From contig JAGWMH010000088.1 of NCBI GenBank assembly GCA_028871775.1, forward strand, positions 1-7,443: a stretch of 7,443 nucleotides of DNA. Direction: 5' to 3'. The stretch is from Betaproteobacteria bacterium. GTDB lineage: Bacteria; Pseudomonadota; Gammaproteobacteria; Burkholderiales; Gallionellaceae. A program made the translations under genes and the position numbers. Shown one piece after another: positions 1-5,765 of the stretch (the first letter of the stretch is position 1; every line of letters starts with the position of its first letter). Below the pieces are notes generated by a model, which was not told where the DNA came from, did no database searches, and worked only from the letters and a program-made list of their open reading frames with translations.

Positions 1-357
1 AAGCAGCGCAACAAGATGGCGGTGGGCAAGGAAGGCTTGCAGGTGCATGATGTGCTGGTGCAGGAAGGCGTGTACACCTTCGAGAACATCAACGACGCGG
101 TGGCCGAGCCGGTGGTATACATGGTTGACCATTTCGTGGTGGGCGGCTTCTATCGCGTGCATACCGAACGCGGGGTGGACGAGAATCTCAACGCACCCGG
201 CATGCGCTTCGTGCCGCTGGCGTTCGAGAGCTGTTGCGCCTTCCCCAATCCGGATTGCGCGCCGGACGACACGCCCAACCGTTTCTACGCCTACGGCGTG
301 GTGGCGCGGCTGGCAATGCTGGCTGCTGCGGTGGAGCTGGAGGAAATGGAAGCGTGA
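1..357 (+). CDS. gshA: Glutamate-cysteine ligase, C-terminal end (partial)
   Basis: The 5' end lies outside the window; 118 codons remain, in frame from base 1, ending at TGA 355-357. The family makes gamma-glutamylcysteine from glutamate, cysteine and ATP in the cytoplasm, the first step of glutathione synthesis. I recognise the tail as the T. ferrooxidans-type GshA found in betaproteobacteria and acidithiobacilli, from the stretches MAVGKEGLQVHDV, VVYMVDHFVVGGFYRVH, GVDENLNAPGM and the end FYAYGVVARLAMLAAAVELE. The catalytic core is not visible, so the call rests on remembered similarity of the C-terminus. The stop overlaps an ATG (TGATG, 355-359) that opens a frame into apbE, suggesting an operon. 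In related genomes gshB and the PTS genes commonly follow gshA; here apbE comes next instead. Confidence 0.78.
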   Translation, partial: KQRNKMAVGKEGLQVHDVLVQEGVYTFENINDAVAEPVVYMVDHFVVGGFYRVHTERGVDENLNAPGMRFVPLAFESCCAFPNPDCAPDDTPNRFYAYGVVARLAMLAAAVELEEMEA

Positions 358-375
358 TGTTTGCATTCACCGCAA

Positions 376-500
376 CGTCATTCCGGCGCAGGCCGGAATC
401 CAGCAAATCAAATATTCCGCAAAGCGGACAAAACCAGAATTCTGTCTCGCCAAGCGAGAATTATCTATTCGGCTGGATTCCGGCCTGCGCCGGAATGACG
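376..500. repeat. Palindromic element A, dRS3/NIME-like (gshA/apbE junction)
   Basis: Bases 376-404 and 472-500 are a perfect 29-nt inverted repeat around a 67-nt core. Each arm is itself a hairpin (ATTCCGGC, loop, GCCGGAAT at 380-399 and 477-496). The core holds two more hairpins: TCCGC/GCGGA at 416-428 and TCTCGC/GCGAGA at 445-459. The core segment 411-435 recurs exactly, reverse-complemented, at 5681-5705, so this is the same family as element D in the other orientation. The arms resemble the neisserial dRS3 repeat (ATTCCC, eight bases, GGGAAT). No transposase and no obvious target duplication are visible, so it is a non-autonomous repeat. It is open in the apbE frame. Confidence 0.93.
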
Positions 501-1592
501 GCCTTCTGCGGGCTGCGTCGCGTATTGATATTTGTTTTGTTCACGCTCTCCGCCTGCGGCAACAAGGAACCGCCAACCTATCAGGAGCAGGGTTACGTGT
601 TCGGCACGCTGGTGGAAGTCAGCGTGTATGGCGAAGATGAAGCGCGCGCCAGGAAGGCGGTCACGCAGGTGATGCAGGAATTTCAGCGCCTGCATGATCT
701 GCTGCATGCCTGGAAGCCCAGCGCGCTGAGCGATTTGAACGCCGCCTTCGCCAGGGGCGAGAGCCGCGAGGTAACGCCGGAGCTGGCCGCCATGCTGAAG
801 GATGCCGCGCAACTCTCCGCGCAATCCGATGGCTTGTTCAATCCCGCCATCGGCGGCCTGGTCAGGCTGTGGGGATTTCACGCCGACGAGTACAAGGCTG
901 TGCTACCGGACGAGAAACAGCTTGCCGCGCTGGTTGCGGCGAAGCCGCAGATGAGCGACATCACCCTCTCCCATCCTTCGACAAGCTCAGGACAGGCCGA
1001 GCCCTCACCCTCGAGTGGGGGAGGGGAGCTGGTGCGTAGCAGTAACAAGGCAGTGTTGCTCGATCTCGGCGGCTATGCCAAAGGCTATGCGCTGGATCGT
1101 GCGGCGGAGTTGCTGAAACGGCAGGGCATCCGCAACGCGCTGGTCAACATCGGCGGCAATGTGCTGGCGCTCGGGTCGCACGGCGAGCGCGCCTGGCGCA
1201 TCGGCATCCAGCATCCGCGCAAGCCGGGGCCGATTGCCACGCTGGAATTGCACGACGGCGAGGCTATCGGCACGTCGGGCGATTACCAGCGCTATTTCGA
1301 ATTCGGCGGCAAGCGCTACTGCCACCTGATCGACCCGCGCAACGGCCGGCCGGTGCAGGGCGTGCAGGCGGTTACCATCCTGACGCATGGTGCACATGCG
1401 GGTGTGCTGTCGGACGCCGGTTCCAAGCCGCTGTTCATCTCGGGCAGCGCGGGCTGGCGCAATGCCGCGCAAAAAATGAACCTCGCCGAGGCGCTGCTGA
1501 TTGATAACGATGGCACGGTGCATCTCACCGCCGCGATGCAGAAACGGCTAGAATTCACGGATAGCGCCACCATCCGGAAGGTCGAGCCGTGA
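495..1592 (+). CDS. apbE: FAD:protein FMN transferase, ApbE family lipoprotein
   Basis: ApbE attaches FMN from FAD to a Thr/Ser of target flavoproteins at or outside the inner membrane. From ATG 495 the product has 365 residues (E. coli ApbE has about 350) and begins with a lipoprotein signal: MTAFCGLRR, hydrophobic VLIFVLFT, lipobox LSAC with the lipidated Cys at 21. Family motifs follow: LDLGGYAKGYALDRA (about 189-203), VNIGGNV, GEAIGTSGDY (Ser261) and CHLIDPRNGRP (His277). The usual D-A-x-x-T metal motif reads SDAGSKPLF (Asp307, Lys311), so Thr is Lys. Residues about 158-183 are a low-complexity repeat insertion. The start is uncertain. ATG 357 overlaps the gshA stop, has GGAGGA/GGAAG upstream and gives 411 residues, but puts about 46 repeat-coded residues before the signal. 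ATG 495 lies inside element A and has no clear ribosome site. I chose 495 for the clean signal peptide. No target flavoprotein is visible nearby. Confidence 0.9.
   Translation: MTAFCGLRRVLIFVLFTLSACGNKEPPTYQEQGYVFGTLVEVSVYGEDEARARKAVTQVMQEFQRLHDLLHAWKPSALSDLNAAFARGESREVTPELAAMLKDAAQLSAQSDGLFNPAIGGLVRLWGFHADEYKAVLPDEKQLAALVAAKPQMSDITLSHPSTSSGQAEPSPSSGGGELVRSSNKAVLLDLGGYAKGYALDRAAELLKRQGIRNALVNIGGNVLALGSHGERAWRIGIQHPRKPGPIATLELHDGEAIGTSGDYQRYFEFGGKRYCHLIDPRNGRPVQGVQAVTILTHGAHAGVLSDAGSKPLFISGSAGWRNAAQKMNLAEALLIDNDGTVHLTAAMQKRLEFTDSATIRKVEP
966..1043. repeat. In-frame repeat insertion within apbE (element B)
   Basis: The segment begins with CCTTCGACAAGCTCAGGACA (976-995), a stretch I know as a dispersed intergenic repeat in many betaproteobacteria. 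It continues with an imperfect hairpin, CCCTCACCC (1002-1010) against the G-rich 1017-1026, of the same type as the hairpin between metW and ampG. In the apbE frame it encodes HPSTSSGQAEPSPSSGGGE, low-complexity and unlike the rest of the enzyme, just before the conserved LDLGGYAKG motif. Boundaries are approximate. The length is compatible with an intact frame, so the enzyme may be functional with an enlarged surface loop. Confidence 0.72.
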
Positions 1593-1795
1593 ATCCGCAG
1601 GAGCAGGAGCGGATCGAACAGAACGTGCGGCGCACGGCCGGCATCCATGCGCTCAGGAAGATTCGCGGTATCGTGGACGAAGACTTGAAGAAGGAAGCGG
1701 CGCGTGCAAAATTACTGCATGCTTTGCTGCGCTATGGCTGGATCGCCTTGCTGCTGGCGGCTTTGCTGCTGGCGCGCTATTTGGGAGTCATTTGA
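1589..1795 (+). CDS. Small single-pass membrane protein, function unknown
   Basis: I do not recognise this 68-residue protein. It starts at a GTG overlapping the apbE stop (GTGA, 1589-1592), with GGAAGG at 1576-1581 seven bases upstream. Its own stop overlaps the next start (TTGA, 1792-1795), so it is locked between apbE and the EIIA gene. Residues 1-47 are highly charged and probably helical (MNPQEQERIEQNVRRTAGIH, then alternating Lys/Arg and Asp/Glu). Residues about 48-66 (RYGWIALLLAALLLARYLGV) form one membrane helix close to the C-terminus, as in a tail-anchored protein with a cytoplasmic N-terminus. The tight overlaps and codon use like its neighbours support a real gene. It could assist ApbE or the membrane localisation of the PTS proteins, but nothing in the sequence shows either. 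Confidence 0.75.
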   Translation: MNPQEQERIEQNVRRTAGIHALRKIRGIVDEDLKKEAARAKLLHALLRYGWIALLLAALLLARYLGVI

Positions 1796-2226
1796 AAGTG
1801 GTCGGAATTTTACTGGTAACCCACAATGGTCTGGGCGACAGCATGGTGGACTGTTTGCGGCATGTCATGGGCAATGTGCCGGCCAACCTCAAGGTGGTGT
1901 CGGTGCTGGCGGACGATGACCCGCGGCGCAAGGAAGATGAGGCGCGCGCGCTCATCGCACAACTGGACACGGGCGACGGCGTGCTGCTGCTGTCCGACCT
2001 GTTCGGCGCAACCCCGTGCAACATCGCACGGCGGCTGTATCAGCCGGGCCGCGTGGAGGGCTTGTGCGGAGTGAACCTGCCGATGCTGCTGCGCGCGGTG
2101 TTCTACAGCGGCAAACCGCTGGCAGAAGTCATGCAGAAGGCGCTGGAAAGCGGGCGCAACTGCATTCTCTCAATGAATTCGGATTCGGGAAGCTGCAATG
2201 CTGCAACAGGATGCGCTGATCATTAA
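1792..2226 (+). CDS. PTS EIIA component, mannose (ManX) type
   Basis: This 144-residue cytoplasmic protein of the EIIA-Man fold accepts phosphate from HPr. The start LLVTHNGLGDSM carries the active-site His at residue 11 (His10 in E. coli ManX). The middle has LLLSDLFGATPCN, the family D-L-F-G-x-S/T-P-x-N loop. The probable start is TTG 1792, overlapping the previous stop; GTG 1798 is an alternative, with GGGAG at 1783-1787 upstream of both. The last ~17 residues (from SMNSDSG) look unconserved because they are read over the HPr start, with a 29-nt overlap. No EIIB, EIIC or EIID is seen, so a regulatory role, as in the incomplete PTS of betaproteobacteria, is more likely than sugar transport. 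Confidence 0.92.
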   Translation: MKVVGILLVTHNGLGDSMVDCLRHVMGNVPANLKVVSVLADDDPRRKEDEARALIAQLDTGDGVLLLSDLFGATPCNIARRLYQPGRVEGLCGVNLPMLLRAVFYSGKPLAEVMQKALESGRNCILSMNSDSGSCNAATGCADH

Positions 2227-2467
2227 TAATCTGGGGCTGCATGCGCGCGCCTCGGCCAAGTTGACCCAGACCGCCTCGCGGTTCCCTTGCGAGGTGTGGG
2301 TGTCGCGTGCCGGGCGGCGCGTGAATGCGAAAAGCATCATGGGCGTGATGATGCTGGCTGCCGCCAAGGGCAGCACCATCAGCATCGAAACCAGCGGCGA
2401 ACATGAACAGGAAGCGATGGATGCAATTCTTGCTCTTATCAACAATTATTTTGGGGAAGGCGAGTGA
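2198..2467 (+). CDS. ptsH: Phosphocarrier protein HPr
   Basis: This 89-residue HPr relays phosphate from Enzyme I to EIIA. The active site is LGLHARASAKL with His15 and Arg17 at the classical positions. The motif NAKSIMGVMMLAA places a Ser exactly at residue 46, the site modified by HPr kinase/phosphorylase. That fits betaproteobacteria, which typically carry hprK elsewhere near rpoN/ptsN. The start is ATG 2198 with GGGAAG at 2187-2192, inside the end of the EIIA gene, so translation is probably coupled. The stop (TGA 2465-2467) lies at the left edge of a repeat-like insert that separates it from ptsI. Confidence 0.96.
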   Translation: MLQQDALIINNLGLHARASAKLTQTASRFPCEVWVSRAGRRVNAKSIMGVMMLAAAKGSTISIETSGEHEQEAMDAILALINNYFGEGE

Positions 2468-2669
2468 AATCCCCCTATAACCTACTGCGCAGCCAATCTG
2501 ATGGAACTACTAGCCATTCCACTAGGTCGCCAAAAAACGGCAACCAAGTGGCTGGTTATGCTGCGTTGCGTGCTCACTCGCTCCTCGCCTACCAACACGG
2601 TATGTCTCGTCGCTCGTTCCGCGGCGCCTTGCATTTTGGCTTGCTCGCTACGGTTCTTGGGGGATTTTA
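2465..2669. repeat. Repeat-like insert with inverted ends between ptsH and ptsI (element C)
   Basis: The ~200-nt gap is bordered by an inverted repeat. TGAAATCCCCC (2465-2475) pairs with GGGGGATTTTA (2659-2669), ten Watson-Crick pairs plus one G-T. Inside, 2519-2551 folds as an 11-pair stem with two single mismatches (CCACT/AGTGG, GGT/ACC, GCC/GGC). Flanking TAGCCA/TGGTTA (2511-2516 / 2553-2558) can extend it. The right half is a TCG/CTC-rich stretch resembling dispersed repeats. A frame opens at GTG 2464, overlapping the ptsH stop, and ends at TAA 2668-2670, touching the ptsI ATG (68 codons). Its product resembles no protein I know and is probably not a functional gene. The origin as an insertion is inferred. 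Confidence 0.65.
2659..2664 (+). promoter_or_regulatory. ptsI ribosome binding site inside the repeat end
   Basis: GGGGGA lies five bases before the ptsI ATG at 2670 and is the only plausible Shine-Dalgarno sequence. It is the right arm of the inverted repeat bordering element C, whose left arm (2467-2475) could pair with it and hide it. This would couple ptsI translation to ribosomes opening the left arm at the ptsH stop. The sequestration is inferred. Confidence 0.6.
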
Positions 2670-4394
2670 ATGAATTTCACTTTGCACGGCATTGCGGTCT
2701 CCAGCGGCATCGCCATCGGCCATGCCCACCTCATTTCACATACCTCGCTGGAGGTGTCGCATTACGTGCTGCCCAAGCGTCTGGTGCATGAGGAGGTGGC
2801 GCGCTTCGACGCCGCGCTGGAAAGCACCCGCCGGGAACTCGCCGAGCTGCGCGCCAATCCCCCGCAGCAGGCAGCCGCCGAGTTCGATGCTTTTCTGGAC
2901 CTGCACCTGATGATTCTTGCCGATGGGCACATCAGCCGCGCGCCGCGCGAAATGATCGAGCGCGAGCAGTGCAATGCGGAATGGGCGCTCAAGGTGCAGA
3001 TGGATGAATTGGCCGCGCACTTCGAAGCCTTCGAGGATGCCTACCTGCGCGAGCGCAAGACCGACGTGGTGCAGGTGGTGGAACGCGTGCTCAAGACCCT
3101 CACCGGCCAGCCTGGCCATGTTCCGCCTGCAGCCAGGCATGACGTGAGCATGATTCTGGTGGCGCATGACGTCAGCCCGGCCGACCTGATCCAGCTCAAG
3201 CCGCATCAATTCGCCGCCATCCTCACCGACCTGGGCGGCGCCACCTCGCATACCGCCATCATCGCGCGCGGCCTCAACACGCCATGCGTGGTCGGCCTGC
3301 ACCATGCGCGCGAACTCCTGCGCGAGAACGACCTGCTCATCGTGGACGGGGCGCAGGGCGTCGTCATGGTCAACCCGGACAAGCATATCCTTGCCGAATA
3401 CAAGCTGCGCCAGAGCCAGTGGGAACTGGAACGGCAAAAGCTCAAGCGCCTCAGGACCACGCGCGCCACCACGCTGGACGGCACACCCATCGAGTTGCAT
3501 GCCAACATCGAGCTGCCGCAGGACCTGCCGGAGGTTAAAGAAAACGGCGCCACCGGGATAGGCCTGTTCCGCAGCGAATTTTTATTCCTCAACCGCGACG
3601 AGCTGCCGGATGAGGAAGAACAATTCGAGGCCTACCGCGCCGTGGCGAAAGGAATGAAAGGGCTGCCCGTCACCATCCGCACCTTCGATCTGGGCGCGGA
3701 CAAGCAGCTCAGCGGCACCCAGCGCGTCGCCAGCAACCCGGCGCTGGGGTTGCGCGCCATCCGCCTGTGCCTGGCCGAACCGCAACTGTTCCGCACCCAG
3801 TTGCGCGCGCTGCTGCGCGCGTCGCACTACGGCAACGTGAAAATACTGGTGCCGATGTTGTCCGGCGTAGCGGAACTCAACCAGACGCTGCAATTCATCG
3901 CCACCGTCAAACAAGGACTGGATGCGGAAGACATTCCCTATGACCGCGCGGTGCCGGTCGGCGGCATGATCGAAATTCCCGCCGCGGCGCTGATGGTTAA
4001 CGTATTCGCCAGGAAGCTGGATTTTCTTTCCATCGGCACCAACGACCTGATCCAGTACACCCTGGCGATCGACCGCACCGACGAGGAAGTGGCGCACCTG
4101 TACGACCCGCTGCACCCCGCCGTGCTGCACCTGCTGGCACATGTCATCGGCGGCGCGAACAAGGCGGGCGTGCCGGTTTCGGTGTGCGGCGAAATGGCCG
4201 GCGATCTCGCCTACACGCGCCTGCTGCTCGGCCTCGGCCTGCGCCAGTTTTCCATGAACCCGGCGCAACTGCTCGGCGCCAAGCAGCGCGTGCTCACCAC
4301 CAGCCTGCCGGAAATCGCAGCGCTCACGCAGAAAATTCTGCGCGCGGATGACCCGATGCGGGTTCGCGAGTTGCTGGACAAGCTGAATGCGTGA
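2670..4394 (+). CDS. ptsI: Phosphoenolpyruvate-protein phosphotransferase (PTS Enzyme I)
   Basis: Enzyme I takes phosphate from phosphoenolpyruvate and passes it to HPr in the cytoplasm. The product has 574 residues, matching E. coli EI (575). Domains in order: the N-terminal HPr-binding domain; the swivelling phosphohistidine domain with GGATSHTAIIARG (phosphorylated His194, about 189-201); and the PEP-binding TIM barrel with GIGLFRSEFL (Arg301), RTFDLGADK (Arg337), GGMIEIPAA (Glu435), GTNDLIQY (Asn459-Asp460), AIDRTDE (Arg469) and VSVCGEMAGD (Cys506). All key residues are present, so the enzyme should be active. The start ATG 2670 overlaps the TAA of the frame running through element C. It ends 56 bases before metX with no obvious terminator. 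Confidence 0.98.
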   Translation: MNFTLHGIAVSSGIAIGHAHLISHTSLEVSHYVLPKRLVHEEVARFDAALESTRRELAELRANPPQQAAAEFDAFLDLHLMILADGHISRAPREMIEREQCNAEWALKVQMDELAAHFEAFEDAYLRERKTDVVQVVERVLKTLTGQPGHVPPAARHDVSMILVAHDVSPADLIQLKPHQFAAILTDLGGATSHTAIIARGLNTPCVVGLHHARELLRENDLLIVDGAQGVVMVNPDKHILAEYKLRQSQWELERQKLKRLRTTRATTLDGTPIELHANIELPQDLPEVKENGATGIGLFRSEFLFLNRDELPDEEEQFEAYRAVAKGMKGLPVTIRTFDLGADKQLSGTQRVASNPALGLRAIRLCLAEPQLFRTQLRALLRASHYGNVKILVPMLSGVAELNQTLQFIATVKQGLDAEDIPYDRAVPVGGMIEIPAAALMVNVFARKLDFLSIGTNDLIQYTLAIDRTDEEVAHLYDPLHPAVLHLLAHVIGGANKAGVPVSVCGEMAGDLAYTRLLLGLGLRQFSMNPAQLLGAKQRVLTTSLPEIAALTQKILRADDPMRVRELLDKLNA

Positions 4395-4418
4395 GCAGCC
4401 GCTGACCGGGCTCTGCGC

Positions 4419-4424
4419 TATAAT
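4419..4424 (+). promoter_or_regulatory. Probable -10 box of the metX-metW promoter
   Basis: A perfect TATAAT lies in the 56-base gap between ptsI and metX, about 26 bases before the metX ATG, predicting a leader of roughly 20 bases. No good -35 hexamer is seen at 16-18 bases upstream, so the promoter may depend on an activator or be weak. The leader is too short for a known SAM riboswitch. Confidence 0.5.
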
Positions 4425-4450
4425 CGCGCAACATCTTAATTTGCTTTGCA

Positions 4451-5593
4451 ATGCCCAATAGTCCACATTCCGTCGGCGTAGTCAGCGCACAGCGCGCACA
4501 GTTTGATACCCCTCTGTTATTCAAGAGCGGCGCAGAGTTGCCGCGCTACGAGCTGGTGTATGAAACCTACGGCACGCTGAACCGCGACAAGTCCAACGCC
4601 ATCCTGGTCTGCCATGCGCTGTCCGGCCACCATCACGTGGCGGGCTATTACGCCGATGACCCCAATAATGTGGGCTGGTGGGACACCATGATCGGACCCG
4701 GCAAGCCGATCGATACCAGTAAATTCTTTGTCATCGGCGTGAACAATCTCGGCGGCTGCCATGGCTCCACCGGCCCTTCCAGCACCAATCCGGAAACCGG
4801 CAAGCCTTATGGCGCGAGCTTTCCGGTGGTGACAGTGGAAGACTGGGTCGAATCGCAGGCGCGTCTGGCCGATTTGCTCGGCATCAGACAGTTCGCCGCC
4901 GTGATGGGCGGCAGCCTGGGCGGGATGCAGGCGATGCAGTGGTCGCTGTCGCACCCGGAGCGCGTGCGCCACGTGCTGGCGATCGCCACGGCGCCGCGCC
5001 TCACCGCAGAGAATATCGCTTTCAACGATGTGGCGCGCAACGCCATCCTGACCGACCCGGATTTCCACGGCGGGAATTTTTACGGGCATGGCGTGGTGCC
5101 TACGCGCGGCCTGCGCCTGGCGCGCATGCTGGGGCATATCACCTACCTGTCGGACGATGCGATGGCGGACAAGTTCGGGCGCGGCTTGCGCTCCGGCAAG
5201 TACGGCTACAGCTACGACATCGAATTCGAGATCGAGTCCTACTTGCGCCATCAGGGTGACAAGTTCGCTGCGCATTTCGACGCCAATACCTACCTGCTGA
5301 TGACCAAGGCGCTGGATTATTTCGACCCCGCACACGAACACGGCGACGACCTGAACAAGGCTTTTGCCGCCGCCCGCGCGAATTTTCTGGTGCTATCGTT
5401 TACCACCGACTGGCGCTTCTCGCCGGAGCGTTCGCGCGCCATCGTCAAGGCGCTGTTGCACAACCGCCTGAACGTGAGCTACGGCGAGATCACCTCGACC
5501 CACGGGCACGATTCGTTCCTGATGCAGCACACGCATTACCACGAGGTGATGCATGCTTATCTCGATCGCATCGCCAGGGAGTTTTCCGCATGA
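4451..5593 (+). CDS. metX: Homoserine O-acyltransferase MetX, probably succinyl-CoA-dependent
   Basis: MetX acylates homoserine, the committed step of methionine biosynthesis, in the cytoplasm. The 380-residue product is an alpha/beta hydrolase: oxyanion region [14 protein letters not shown] (98-111), nucleophile Ser155 in GGSLGGM, Asp320 in TTDWRFSP and His353 in HGHDSFL. Arg222 matches the conserved substrate-binding Arg of the family. Many MetX proteins labelled acetyltransferases use succinyl-CoA. The R after DW (Arg322), where acetyl-type enzymes as I recall have a hydrophobic residue as in DWLFPP, points to the succinyl type (often called MetXS); this is inference. The ATG at 4451 fits homologue length (SVGVVSAQ near the N-terminus) although no clear ribosome site precedes it. 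The stop overlaps an ATG (ATGA, 5590-5593) that opens a 59-codon frame through element D towards metW. Confidence 0.96.
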   Translation: MPNSPHSVGVVSAQRAQFDTPLLFKSGAELPRYELVYETYGTLNRDKSNAILVCHALSGHHHVAGYYADDPNNVGWWDTMIGPGKPIDTSKFFVIGVNNLGGCHGSTGPSSTNPETGKPYGASFPVVTVEDWVESQARLADLLGIRQFAAVMGGSLGGMQAMQWSLSHPERVRHVLAIATAPRLTAENIAFNDVARNAILTDPDFHGGNFYGHGVVPTRGLRLARMLGHITYLSDDAMADKFGRGLRSGKYGYSYDIEFEIESYLRHQGDKFAAHFDANTYLLMTKALDYFDPAHEHGDDLNKAFAAARANFLVLSFTTDWRFSPERSRAIVKALLHNRLNVSYGEITSTHGHDSFLMQHTHYHEVMHAYLDRIAREFSA

Positions 5594-5613
5594 ATCAGAA
5601 AATCCCATTAGCG

Positions 5614-5739
5614 CGTCATTCCCGCGAAAGCGGGAATCCAGTCAATCGAGAAATACCCCGCGAAGCGGGACAGCATGATTGGTTTTGTCCGCTTTGCGGA
5701 ATATTCTATTGCTGGATTCCCGCTTTCGCGGGAATGACG
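5614..5739. repeat. Palindromic element D, dRS3/NIME-like (metX/metW junction)
   Basis: Bases 5614-5641 and 5712-5739 are a perfect 28-nt inverted repeat. Each arm contains ATTCCCGCGAAAGCGGGAAT or its complement (5618-5637, 5716-5735), which matches the dRS3 pattern and forms an 8-pair hairpin with a GAAA or TTTC loop. The core has hairpins CCCGC/GCGGG (5657-5669) and TCCGC/GCGGA (5688-5700). Core bases 5681-5705 are the exact reverse complement of 411-435 in element A. No mobility gene or target duplication is visible. Confidence 0.93.
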
Positions 5740-5751
5740 GGTTCCCCGGTT

Positions 5752-5756
5752 GGAGG
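5752..5756 (+). promoter_or_regulatory. metW ribosome binding site
   Basis: GGAGG lies nine bases before ATG 5766 and just downstream of element D. It decides the metW start: upstream in-frame starts at 5679 and 5757 would add residues read from the repeat and have no such site at a usable distance. Confidence 0.75.
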
Positions 5757-5765
5757 ATGCTTGGC

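Noticed and set aside
234..494. Far upstream start for apbE at 234
   Set aside because: It would overlap gshA by over 120 bases and add residues read from gshA out of frame; 357 and 495 are the only sensible starts.
2477..2658. Integron attC site in the ptsH/ptsI gap
   Set aside because: The mismatched stem and ATAACC/GGTTAT ends recalled attC, but the core sites RYYYAAC and GTTRRRY are not present.
4395..4450. SAM riboswitch upstream of metX
   Set aside because: The gap is only 56 bases with a -10 box inside it, leaving about 20 bases of leader, too short for any SAM aptamer I know.
2736..5341. Long minus-strand open frames opposite ptsI and metX (2736-3500, 3582-4466, 4517-5341)
   Set aside because: They lie antisense to genes with full family motifs; their translations are His/Arg/Gln-rich and low-complexity, typical of shadows in GC-rich coding DNA.
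376..5739. CRISPR array from the recurring ~28-nt palindromes
   Set aside because: Only two pairs, 5 kb apart, arranged as inverted ends of one element, without regular spacers or cas genes.
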